Origin: an uncultured Muribaculaceae bacterium | GTDB taxonomy: Bacteria; Bacteroidota; Bacteroidia; Bacteroidales; Muribaculaceae | Length of the DNA: 55,810 nt | Reading direction: 5' to 3' | NCBI GenBank assembly: GCA_910576775.1 | Contig: CAJTJV010000017.1 | Coordinates: 1-55,810 of the forward strand | In this document: positions 34,842 to 43,348 of the stretch, one piece after another | Numbering within the stretch: the first letter of the stretch is position 1 | Layout of the letters: each line of letters starts with the position of its first letter | Position numbers and translations under genes: made by a program | Notes under the pieces: model-generated | The model's input: the letters and a program-made list of their open reading frames with translations, nothing else | What the model was told of the DNA's origin: nothing | Database searches by the model: none

Positions 34842-34910
34842 TAACGCAAAGTTACAAATTTTCCGTGAAAAGTAATCGGAGTTGCGAAGAATTTCATTAC
34901 CTTTGCGTTA
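34842..34910. promoter_or_regulatory. divergent promoters with an inverted-repeat operator
   Basis: TAACGCAAAGTTA (34842-34854) and TACCTTTGCGTTA (34898-34910) are inverted copies, 12 of 13 bases matching. Each contains the -7 box of one of two divergent promoters: TAACTTTG toward the TPR gene on the minus strand, TACCTTTG toward the XRE gene on the plus strand. The match extends beyond the consensus, so a shared operator, perhaps for the XRE protein, is plausible. Confidence 0.5.
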
Positions 34911-34928
34911 AATTCAATCATACAACAC

Positions 34929-35180
34929 ATGGAAACTGACCTCAATCGTATAAAAGTAGTTCTCGTAGAGAAGAAAAGGACAAATAAGTGGCTGGCACAA
35001 CAGCTTGGCAAAGATCCTGCGACAGTTTCTAAATGGTGTACTAATACCTCTCAACCCGGTCTGGAAACTTTAAGACAGATAGCAGAATTATTAGATATGG
35101 ATATTCGCGAGCTTATTATTCCAACAAAAGTTGAGGACCCCAAGATTGTATATATGGGTAACAACTTATCGTCTAAATAA
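34929..35180 (+). CDS. XRE family transcriptional regulator
   Basis: The 83-residue product is a single helix-turn-helix domain (NKWLAQQLGKDPATVSKWCTNTSQPGLETLRQIAELLDM) with a short tail. Such proteins resemble the controller proteins of restriction-modification systems and many phage-type repressors. It lies between the divergent TPR-PIN genes and the methylase region, and its promoter region carries an inverted repeat that could be its operator. Confidence 0.85.
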   Translation: METDLNRIKVVLVEKKRTNKWLAQQLGKDPATVSKWCTNTSQPGLETLRQIAELLDMDIRELIIPTKVEDPKIVYMGNNLSSK

Positions 35181-35193
35181 TAAACAAAACATT

Positions 35194-35571
35194 ATGAAAG
35201 CGACTGATAGACATAAGTTAATCGAACGCATCAACACATTAGAGGAGATGCAAGAAGATGTAGAAGAACGTCTACTCAACGAGTTACTTGTTCTAATCGA
35301 GGACAAAGAGCGAACATTGACCAATGCTGATTCCGATGCTCCCAATCATATTATTATCGAGGGCGACAATCTCGAAGCTCTAACTACCCTCGCTTATACC
35401 CATGCAGGTAAAATCGATGTAATCTATATTGATCCTCCTTACAATACCGGCAATAAGAACTTCATATATAACGAACCCAACATTGACTCCGAAGACAACT
35501 ACCGCTACACAAAATGGCTTAGCTTCATGTCTCGTCGTCTCCGCAGCGCTAACTATCTGCTCGCGGAATAA
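35194..35571 (+). pseudogene. type III-like DNA methyltransferase, truncated after 125 residues
   Basis: The frame has the start of a beta-class adenine methyltransferase: IIIEGDNLEAL (53-63) and the catalytic IDPPYNTG (79-86), continuing to YRYTKWLSFMSRRLR. It then stops at LLAE, where intact Mod proteins run on for several hundred residues to the SAM site and target recognition part. No continuation is found nearby in any frame. The next gene, an unrelated fused restriction enzyme, starts 57 bases later. The fragment is probably non-functional, the scar of a replaced system. Confidence 0.75.
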
Positions 35572-35628
35572 TAATTTATCTGTTTGATTAATTGATTTAA
35601 GCTATAAAAGCGAGAACAATCCTAGGCA

Positions 35629-38600
35629 ATGATTATAAAAGAGAACCTTAAAGAAGTACTGATATCTCTTGGTTTCACAACTGAGGGCGGAATACTTGTG
35701 AATACATTGGTTAAGACTTTCCCAAAATCGGGCGCGACATTATTTGTCGATTTCGATCAGGAAAAGATTAATTATCCAGAAAGTATTGACGCTGATAGGG
35801 ATACTACCAAGAATTTCTCTCATAATGAAAATTTTGTTGTTCTCGAATGCGTATGTAATCTTTTGAATCAAGGCTACAGACCTGAGCATATTGTGCTAGA
35901 GCCATCCACACCCGGAGGTCGAGAAGACGGCAACTATTATTGCGACATACTTGTAAAAGATAATGATGGCCGTCCTTTTATGCTTATTGAATGTAAGACA
36001 ACCGGTGACGATAAAGATGAGTTTGCTAAGGCATGGAAGAAAACCCTAAATGATGGTGATCAGCTCTTCAGATACTATAACTCATATCGTCAGGCCCAAT
36101 ATATCTGTCTCTATACTTCGGATTTCATTGATGGGAAAATCAAACCGGACTATCGGTTAATCAAGATGACTGATAATGATGAGCAAATTTCACCGGAATC
36201 AGGAACTCGGAGTTATTCAGATGTGACAATTGATGGAGGCGATTATAGAGAATATTTCGAAGTATGGAAGAATACATACGAGCAAGATTATCTTGCAAGC
36301 AGCGTTTTTGAAAACGAAAATTCAAGGCCATTTGAAATAGGCAAGATTGCCTATAGTGTCGAAAATGACCTGAGATCTGTCGATTCGGAAGAAATCAAAA
36401 AAAAGTATAATGAATTTGCCGTCATTCTTCGTCAGCATAATGTTGGAAGTCACGAGAATGCGTTTGATAAACTTGTGAATCTATTCCTTGCAAAAGTCGT
36501 TGATGAGACAAATAATCCAGAAAATTTACATTTTTACTGGAAAGGAACAGCCTATGATGATGATTTCTCACTTCAAGATAGATTGCAGAGACTTTACCGA
36601 GATGGAATGAAAAAGTTCCTTGGTGAAGAAGTTACATATATTGAGAACAGTGAGATTGACAAGGCTTTCCGTTGGGTTGTCAATGATATTGACGCGACAA
36701 AGAAAACTATCAAAGAATATTTCCGCGCACTAAAATTCTTTTCAGACAATGATTTTGCCTTTATTAGTGTTCATAACGAACGATTATTTAGGCAAAATGC
36801 CGTCGTACTTAGGAAGATTGTGAAGATGATTCAAAATATTCGTCTGAGAACCAATGAATCATATCAGAATCAGTTGCTCGGAGATTTGTTTGAGGGATTT
36901 TTGAATAAAGGCGTGAAACAAAGTGAGGGACAATTTTTCACTCCAATGCCAATCGTGAGATTTATCGTCTCTGCTTTACCTCTGGAAAACATCATAAAAG
37001 ATAATACCGAACCACCTTATGCTATAGACTATGCTTGTGGAGCAGGACATTTCTTGACTGAATATGCATTTCGCATAGATGGTTTTATCGCGGAATATCA
37101 TCCAGAGTTACAGCCAAAAGATTATTATTCAAGAATCTACGGTATAGAAAAAGAATATCGTTTGTCCAAGGTATCAAAGGTTTCTGCTTTTATGTATGGT
37201 CATGATGATACACATATTATATATGCCGATGCCTTAGGAGAGATAAACGAGGTTAAGGATGGGACTTTTAGTGTCCTTGTTGCTAATCCCCCGTATGCAG
37301 TATCAGGATTCCTTGAAATGCTTTCGGAGAAGGAAAGAAGGAAATATTCGCTATATAATAGTGATCTAAATATCGATAAGAATAATGCAATAGAGACATT
37401 CTTTATTGAGCGTGCTGCTCAACTACTTAAATCGGGAGGTGTCGCAGGTATCATATTGCCTGTTTCTGTTTTGACTAAAGACGGAATCTATTCTCATGCC
37501 CGAGAGATAATATTAAAGTACTTTGACATTATTTCTCTGACGAAATTTGACAAGAACACATTTGGCAAAACTAACACAAGCACTGTTACAATATTTTTGC
37601 GGCGTAAAGAACGAAATACGCCTGACAGTGAACATTTTGAATCAAGGGTTAACGATTGGTTTAGTGGCATCTCCGATTCGGACTATGTGTATCAAGATGA
37701 AGAAATCTTGACGGAATACTGTAATCACATGGGGTATAACCTTGAAGATTACAAAATGTTTCTTCAAGGTACTATCACGGATTCCATCAAAAAGACCGAG
37801 ATGTTTGAGGCGTACTTTGCAGCATTCAATGGCACAACTAGAAATGCCATGAAAGGTGTAGTCGAAGATGCAAAGAGAATCCGAACACGATTCAAATCTC
37901 AGGAAACGACAAGAGCCTATAAAAACAAATCGGAAGATGAAAAGAATCGCATTAAACAAGAGATGTTTTATTCATTTGTGAAAGCGATTGAACGAGATAA
38001 AGTATATTTCTTCATGCTTGCTTTTAATGCTCCATGTCCTGTTGTGATAATCAATATGCCATCTGGGACAACCGAAGGAAAGAAATTTTTAGGTTATGAA
38101 TGGAGTAATACAAAAGGAAATGAAGGAATTAAGTATCTTCATGTTGCTTCTTCTCACAATTCGGACGATGATTCCGAAAATTCGGCTGATGACGATACAA
38201 TGCAACAAATTCGTGGCATAAACGGCATAGTTACACCATTGTTTAATCCAGAGAATTTATCGGATTCCGATAAAATTAACAGTTTAATTCGACAAAATTT
38301 TCTTGGAGATGATTTCTCAATACCGGAAGAATGTGCTGAATATGTAACATTTGGAAATCTGATAGATATGCTTGATTTCAAATCGGTCGCATTCAAGAAG
38401 GAAATAAAAACGAATGTATCTCTTAAAGTAGAAGTCCAGAGTAAATTCCCTATAGTCAAACTGAAAGATTATTGTGATTGCATCAATCCATCCAAAGATG
38501 AGATTAGAGATGTCCCTAAAGATACTGTAGTTTCTTTCATTGAAATGTCATCGCTTGGTTTTGGCAAGATTGAATCAATGGAAGATCGGACTATCGCGGA

Positions 38601-39570
38601 ATTATCTGATGGCGGGTACACATATTTCAAGGAAAATGATGTCTTGATAGCTAAAATTTCCCCATCAATGGAAAATGGCAAATGCGGTTTGGCTACAGGA
38701 TTGACAAATGGCCTTGGTCTTGGCAGTACAGAGTTTCATGTAATAAGAGGAAAAAGCAAGTATCAGTCGAAATTTATTCTCGAATATCTTAATAGAAAGT
38801 ATATAAGACGCATAGCGGCATCTAACGAAACCGGATCAAGTGGGCATCGTAGAGTGCCTGAGAATTTCTATTCTTATATGCCGATACCAGATGTTCCTGA
38901 TACCGTGCTAAAAAAGATTTATGACGAATGTTCTATTTTGGACGAAGAATGGGAGCATGATTTAGTTCGAATAGATGAGATAAATAATCAAATTTCAAGA
39001 TTACAAAATGAAATTTCTGGCCCGTTAGTTGCATTGAAATATATTGCACCTTTTACATCTGCTAGAATCCCTTACAAGGAAATTGCAGCGCAATCCTATG
39101 TTAGCACAGACAATATGCTGCAGAACTGTCAGGGGATTATGCCTTATTCAGGCAAACCAGAAACTGAGAGTGTTATTTCGTATTTTACAGGAGACATATT
39201 ACTTTCCAATATTAGGCCATATTTGAAGAAACTTTGGCTTGCTGATCAAGACGGCGGATGTAGCCCTGATGTGCTTGTATTCCACAATATAAGTCCAGAA
39301 ACAAATGATTCAGCCTTTATTTATTATTCATTACGAAGAAATGAATTCTTTGATTTCATAATGCAAGATGTCGCTGGCATGAAAATGCCAAGAGGACGTA
39401 AGGAAACGATTGAAAAGTATGAAATTAGTTTGCCAAATGACATTACACTACAACGGGAGCTTGCGATGAAGTTTAAGAAACTTGATGATGAAATCACTAG
39501 TCTCAAAAAAAGGATTGAGGCAATTCCATCTCAAAAACAAGCTATATTGGATAAATATTTAATCTCATAA
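35629..39570 (+). CDS. fused restriction-modification-specificity enzyme (type IIG/IIB, AloI-like)
   Basis: The 1313-residue product combines three activities. An N-terminal type I-like nuclease domain has the PD-(D/E)xK pattern (D106 in CDILVK, E121 and K123 in IECK). A gamma-class adenine methyltransferase has motif I DYACGAGHF (467-475) and motif IV NPPY (553-556). A C-terminal HsdS-like specificity region has two target recognition domains (about 940-1100 and 1150-1275) separated by helical coils (1105-1130, 1275-1305). Single-chain enzymes of this kind, such as AloI, recognise a split target and methylate and cut with one protein. No separate HsdR, HsdM or HsdS gene is present. The AbiJ-like gene follows seven bases downstream. 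Confidence 0.85.
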   Translation: MIIKENLKEVLISLGFTTEGGILVNTLVKTFPKSGATLFVDFDQEKINYPESIDADRDTTKNFSHNENFVVLECVCNLLNQGYRPEHIVLEPSTPGGREDGNYYCDILVKDNDGRPFMLIECKTTGDDKDEFAKAWKKTLNDGDQLFRYYNSYRQAQYICLYTSDFIDGKIKPDYRLIKMTDNDEQISPESGTRSYSDVTIDGGDYREYFEVWKNTYEQDYLASSVFENENSRPFEIGKIAYSVENDLRSVDSEEIKKKYNEFAVILRQHNVGSHENAFDKLVNLFLAKVVDETNNPENLHFYWKGTAYDDDFSLQDRLQRLYRDGMKKFLGEEVTYIENSEIDKAFRWVVNDIDATKKTIKEYFRALKFFSDNDFAFISVHNERLFRQNAVVLRKIVKMIQNIRLRTNESYQNQLLGDLFEGFLNKGVKQSEGQFFTPMPIVRFIVSALPLENIIKDNTEPPYAIDYACGAGHFLTEYAFRIDGFIAEYHPELQPKDYYSRIYGIEKEYRLSKVSKVSAFMYGHDDTHIIYADALGEINEVKDGTFSVLVANPPYAVSGFLEMLSEKERRKYSLYNSDLNIDKNNAIETFFIERAAQLLKSGGVAGIILPVSVLTKDGIYSHAREIILKYFDIISLTKFDKNTFGKTNTSTVTIFLRRKERNTPDSEHFESRVNDWFSGISDSDYVYQDEEILTEYCNHMGYNLEDYKMFLQGTITDSIKKTEMFEAYFAAFNGTTRNAMKGVVEDAKRIRTRFKSQETTRAYKNKSEDEKNRIKQEMFYSFVKAIERDKVYFFMLAFNAPCPVVIINMPSGTTEGKKFLGYEWSNTKGNEGIKYLHVASSHNSDDDSENSADDDTMQQIRGINGIVTPLFNPENLSDSDKINSLIRQNFLGDDFSIPEECAEYVTFGNLIDMLDFKSVAFKKEIKTNVSLKVEVQSKFPIVKLKDYCDCINPSKDEIRDVPKDTVVSFIEMSSLGFGKIESMEDRTIAELSDGGYTYFKENDVLIAKISPSMENGKCGLATGLTNGLGLGSTEFHVIRGKSKYQSKFILEYLNRKYIRRIAASNETGSSGHRRVPENFYSYMPIPDVPDTVLKKIYDECSILDEEWEHDLVRIDEINNQISRLQNEISGPLVALKYIAPFTSARIPYKEIAAQSYVSTDNMLQNCQGIMPYSGKPETESVISYFTGDILLSNIRPYLKKLWLADQDGGCSPDVLVFHNISPETNDSAFIYYSLRRNEFFDFIMQDVAGMKMPRGRKETIEKYEISLPNDITLQRELAMKFKKLDDEITSLKKRIEAIPSQKQAILDKYLIS

Positions 39571-39577
39571 GACAATT

Positions 39578-40507
39578 ATGATAGATAAAAATTCATACAT
39601 TCCATTTTCAAGGCGCAATGGAATAACCTCATTGCCTGAAAAGGAAACGGTAAAAGATTTTCCAAATTATATTTTAGCCGCAATACGTAACCAATCTTAC
39701 GAATTCTTCAAGAATGTCTTACATGATTTGTATATGAATCATGTTGAAGATTTCATTGCTATAAAAAAACATATATGGTGCTATTATTTCAATAGAGATT
39801 TGCAAGAATTATGTCGTGACAGGTCCAACGATATTAATTTCATATTTGAATGGTTAGCAGATTCTCTTGATAATATTCGTTTGCAATGGTTTCACAAACT
39901 GGATATCCTGGAATTATATCTTAAGCTTTTGAATGATCTTTTAATTCAAAATGTAAAAGATTTTGAAAAAGGAAAATTCCATAGAGCGCACACAGAATTT
40001 CTCAAATGGATTGGTAATCTAAACGATGAATTTGCAAGATTACATTACGCATACCGCATTGTAAGTCTTCAGATAGTCGAGATTACATCTTCTATTGAAA
40101 TAGAGGCTGTAGAAGCAGTTATAAATGAAGGAAAAGATAGTGTCTCTACTCATATAAAGGCTGCTCTGCAACATTACAGCGACAAAATAAATCCAAATTA
40201 TAGAAATTCGATAAAGGAATCAATATCTGCCGTTGAAGTTATATGTCGCGAAATCACAGGTAAAGACACCTTAGGGGCGGCTCTAAACGAGCTTGAAAAG
40301 AAGGGAATAGCGTTTAATTCCCAACTTAAAACGGGATTTAACAACCTATATAATTACACGAATAATAAGGACACTGGAATAAGGCATGCCCTAATGGATG
40401 ATTCTAATATCCCTGAACAAAAGGAAGCGTTGTTTATGTTAGTTTCATGCAGCGCATTTATCAACTATTTGCGGGCCATCAAAACCAAGATTGACTCAAA
40501 TAGTTGA
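39578..40507 (+). CDS. AbiJ-like abortive infection protein
   Basis: The 309-residue product starts IPFSRRNGI, like the N-terminal domain of AbiJ proteins (FSxRxG), and ends with a helical region (SAVEVICREITGKDTLGAALNELEKKG, LKTGFNNLYNYTNNKDTGIRHALMDDSN, FMLVSCSAFINYL) that matches the C-terminal part shared by AbiJ-type proteins and thought to have a HEPN-like fold. HEPN domains are often RNases. It is tightly coupled to the fused restriction enzyme, which suggests a back-up that acts when restriction fails. Activity is not proven by sequence. Confidence 0.68.
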   Translation: MIDKNSYIPFSRRNGITSLPEKETVKDFPNYILAAIRNQSYEFFKNVLHDLYMNHVEDFIAIKKHIWCYYFNRDLQELCRDRSNDINFIFEWLADSLDNIRLQWFHKLDILELYLKLLNDLLIQNVKDFEKGKFHRAHTEFLKWIGNLNDEFARLHYAYRIVSLQIVEITSSIEIEAVEAVINEGKDSVSTHIKAALQHYSDKINPNYRNSIKESISAVEVICREITGKDTLGAALNELEKKGIAFNSQLKTGFNNLYNYTNNKDTGIRHALMDDSNIPEQKEALFMLVSCSAFINYLRAIKTKIDSNS

Positions 40508-40566
40508 TAAAGGAATTTTTTACCTAGCAAGTAAATCAGATGGATATATTGCATGATTGAAAGATT

Positions 40567-42267
40567 ATGACAACTGACAACTCGACATACAGGCAGCTTT
40601 TCCACTCTTTGATTCAGCATAAGGAATCGGAAGTGGTAGAGTTTAAGAAGGCGGAGAATAACTTCGACTTTGATGATCTCGGTAAGTATTTCTCGGCTTT
40701 GAGCAACGAGGCGAATTTGCGTGGTCTTCCTTTTGCGTGGTTGGTATTCGGCTACGATGAAAAGAAGCATGAAATCATTGGCACTTCATACAAGGATGGC
40801 GAGGGTGCGCTGAACAAGGTGAAGCATGACCTCACTAATAACATGAGTGACGGTCAGACATTCCGCGAGATTATTCCGGTGGAAGTAGACGGCAAGCGCA
40901 TACTGATGTTCAAGATTCCGGCCTCACCACGTAATATCGTGATGAAGTGGAAAGGTATAGCTTACGGTCGTGATGGTGAGAGTCTGAAGCCGCTCAATCA
41001 GTCGAAGCAGGATGAAATCCGACGTCAAGCTCCGGCTCCGGATTGGTCGGCTGAAATTGTGCCGGATGCCACAATTGCCGACCTTGATGAGCTTGCGTTG
41101 GCTACTGCGCGGATTATGTATAAAAAAGTGCATGGTTCCACGATCCCGGCTAATGAAATTGATGAATGGTCAACTGAAGAATTCCTTTCGCATAGCGAGA
41201 TGATGCGCAATGGCAAAATAACAAGAGCTGCTATATTGTTGTTGGGAAATCCTGTCGCTCTCCAGAAGATACATCCTGCCAATGCTCAGATCACATGGGT
41301 ATGGAAGGATAAAGATGGAGAGATAGTGGATTATGAACATTATACCATTCCTTATATTCTTGCTGTTGACAAAATTTTTGCTAAAATCAGGAATAAGACG
41401 ATGCGTGAACTACCGGGCGGCACATTGTTCCCGGACACGATGAAGCAGTATGAAGATTATTCCATTCGTGAAGCACTCCATAACTGCATTGCGCATCAGG
41501 ACTATTCGCTTGGAGGACGGATAACATTAGTTGAAAATGAGGGTTTTCTTTATTATAGTAACCGTGGCTCATTTATACCTGGATCAGTAGAGAAAGTCCT
41601 CCGGGACAAAGGCCCTCAGAAGGATTACAGGAACACTTGTCTGTCTCACGGCATGGTTCATTTCAATATGATTGACACGGTAGGCCGTGGCATTCCTAAA
41701 TTGTTCAAAGAGCAACGCAGACGCTTCTTCCCGATGCCTGAGTATGAAATTGATGATAGTGCTAAGACCGTTAGCGTCACAATCTATGGCATCGCTTCCG
41801 ACGATGCTTATACCGATCTGCTTAAGAGCGATTCAACGCTTAGCCTTATGGAGTGTCTATGGCTTGATGCGGTCAGAACACATCGTCCTATCACTAAAGA
41901 GGCTGCCCGCCATTTGAAAGATAAAAAACTCATCGAAGGCAAAGCTCCACGATATAATATTGCGCTGTCTGTGGCTAAGAAGGTTCAGCAAATCGGACAA
42001 TACACCAGGGAAACAGGGCTCAACAAGAAAGCCCAGGTAAAACTGATTCTGCAGCTTGCTTTTAATGCTGGTTCTACAGGTTTCAAACGAGCTGTCGCTT
42101 TTGAAATCATCGAACAGAGTTTGCCGGCAAGCATGACAAAGACTCAGAAACTTAACCACGTCTCACATATGCTTAGAGATATGCAGACTGACGGTCTTCT
42201 GAAAAAGAATGATAGCGGGAAATCATGGCTCATAACACCTAAAGGGATACAAGAATTGGAAGTATAA
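40567..42267 (+). CDS. AlbA_2 (Schlafen-type) ATP-binding/DNA-binding protein
   Basis: The product (566 aa) begins with an AlbA_2/Schlafen-type domain (ESEVVEFKKAENNFDFDDLGKYFSALSNEA, residues about 15-145), continues into a central region with a GHKL-type ATP-binding pattern (YSIREALHNCIAHQDYS, GRITLVENEGFLYYSNRGSF) and ends with winged-helix segments. Proteins of this plan are annotated as putative transcriptional regulators and are frequent in defence islands next to restriction systems. It follows the AbiJ-like gene by 59 bases and precedes the repeat array. GC content is higher than in the two preceding genes. Confidence 0.78.
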   Translation: MTTDNSTYRQLFHSLIQHKESEVVEFKKAENNFDFDDLGKYFSALSNEANLRGLPFAWLVFGYDEKKHEIIGTSYKDGEGALNKVKHDLTNNMSDGQTFREIIPVEVDGKRILMFKIPASPRNIVMKWKGIAYGRDGESLKPLNQSKQDEIRRQAPAPDWSAEIVPDATIADLDELALATARIMYKKVHGSTIPANEIDEWSTEEFLSHSEMMRNGKITRAAILLLGNPVALQKIHPANAQITWVWKDKDGEIVDYEHYTIPYILAVDKIFAKIRNKTMRELPGGTLFPDTMKQYEDYSIREALHNCIAHQDYSLGGRITLVENEGFLYYSNRGSFIPGSVEKVLRDKGPQKDYRNTCLSHGMVHFNMIDTVGRGIPKLFKEQRRRFFPMPEYEIDDSAKTVSVTIYGIASDDAYTDLLKSDSTLSLMECLWLDAVRTHRPITKEAARHLKDKKLIEGKAPRYNIALSVAKKVQQIGQYTRETGLNKKAQVKLILQLAFNAGSTGFKRAVAFEIIEQSLPASMTKTQKLNHVSHMLRDMQTDGLLKKNDSGKSWLITPKGIQELEV

Positions 42268-42276
42268 CGATAGAAT

Positions 42277-42674
42277 TGCGCGTTTTTATCCCTTTTCTGC
42301 GCGTTTTCTGCGCGTTTTCTGCGCGTTTTCTACGCGTTCTTATCGTTTAACGAGTTATTATCGTCTGTCGAATGGATTTACGACTAGTTGGCTCGATTTT
42401 ACGACTAGTTCACGACTAATTAGCTATTTTACGACTAGTTGGCTTCCTAAATCGGATAGTTGAGTCTAATTTCGGATAGTTGACGGATAGTTTGAGGCTA
42501 TCCGGGATAGTTGTAAAAAACGAGTAGTTGAAGGTAAAAACAAGTAGTTTACCCGGAAAAACGAGTAGTTGGCGAGTAGTTCGGCAATTATCCGTGTAGT
42601 TTACGCCAAAAAGCGAGTAGTTGGCGAGTAGTTCAACAATTATCCGAGTAGTTTACACCAAAAAGCGAGTAGTT
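42277..42674 (+). repeat. helically phased array of about 22 short repeats, CG-NN-TAGTT
   Basis: This intergenic stretch (42268-42700) has no gene. Family 1, CGCGTTTTC, has core T at 42283, 42304, 42315, 42326 and 42337. Then TAGTT cores start at 42385, 42406, 42417 (TAATT), 42436 (preceded by CGAC); 42457, 42477, 42488, 42508 (preceded by CGGA, once GGGA); and 42525, 42545, 42566, 42577, 42597, 42618, 42629, 42649, 42670 (mostly CGAG). Distances between the 17 TAGTT cores are 21, 11, 19, 21, 20, 11, 20, 17, 20, 21, 11, 20, 21, 11, 20, 21, i.e. mostly whole helical turns. Two TTATCCG words, near matches to DnaA boxes, lie at 42588 and 42640. It is likely a protein-binding array: iterons, a partition site or an operator cluster. 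Confidence 0.85.
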
Positions 42675-42700
42675 ATTGGGAACAGGCGTGTTCTTTGTTT

Positions 42701-43348
42701 TCATTGTCCTGACACCATAATTGTTGTGCGGAGGTATAAGAGGAGAATGAACAACAGGGCATAGAGTAGTATTGTTAGAAGCGTCCAGCCGCGAGGAAGA
42801 GTGAAACTGCCGGTGAGGTAATTGCGGATGCGGCTTGTGAGGCGATGGCGAAGTGAGGCGATTCTTGGGAGTAAGCCAGACGGGAGATTAGAGAAGAGAG
42901 GTTGATATTTAGGAGACTCTGAATCGGTGGATGGCTCGTTGAGGATTTTCTGAAGGGCGATTTTGATGTCACGATAGTGGCGGTCAGTGAGTTTGGCTAC
43001 GCCGAGCATCTTTTGGAAGAAGGCATCGTAGTCACGGGCGATAGCGGCACGCCATTCATGAACGTTGGAAAAGTAGCGTTCTCCTTTGGCTTCGCATTCC
43101 TGTCGGAGTCGGTCTTCGGATTTGCGGTCTTCTTCCTGATGGCGTTCCTGCCGTTGCTGCAGGCAGTCATGGCACGCTTTCAGAAACATTTCATAGATTT
43201 TGTTGGTGTCGATTTCGACCCGGAGGTTGCCATCGGTAGCGGCAGTCGTTTTGCCTTCCAGAATCAGAAGACGGTTCTTGATTTCGTTTAGCTCGTTGAC
43301 TTGCTGATTGTGCAGTCGGTCAATATAGTTTTTATCGTTTGTATTCAT
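42701..43348 (-). CDS. tail-anchored protein of the mobilization operon, unknown
   Basis: The 215-residue product has a helical N-terminus (RLHNQQVNELNEIKNRLLILEGK), a highly charged coiled stretch (about 65-90) and a single C-terminal membrane helix (GWTLLTILLYALLFILLLYL). It overlaps the relaxase gene by four bases, so it is translated with it. A membrane-anchored partner could help bring the relaxosome to a helper secretion channel. That is inference; I do not recognise the family. Confidence 0.65.
   Translation of the reverse strand: MNTNDKNYIDRLHNQQVNELNEIKNRLLILEGKTTAATDGNLRVEIDTNKIYEMFLKACHDCLQQRQERHQEEDRKSEDRLRQECEAKGERYFSNVHEWRAAIARDYDAFFQKMLGVAKLTDRHYRDIKIALQKILNEPSTDSESPKYQPLFSNLPSGLLPRIASLRHRLTSRIRNYLTGSFTLPRGWTLLTILLYALLFILLLYLRTTIMVSGQ

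Noticed and set aside
42277..42674. CRISPR array
   Set aside because: The repeats are only about 9 bases, spacers are 2-12 bases and partly repeated themselves, and no cas gene is present.
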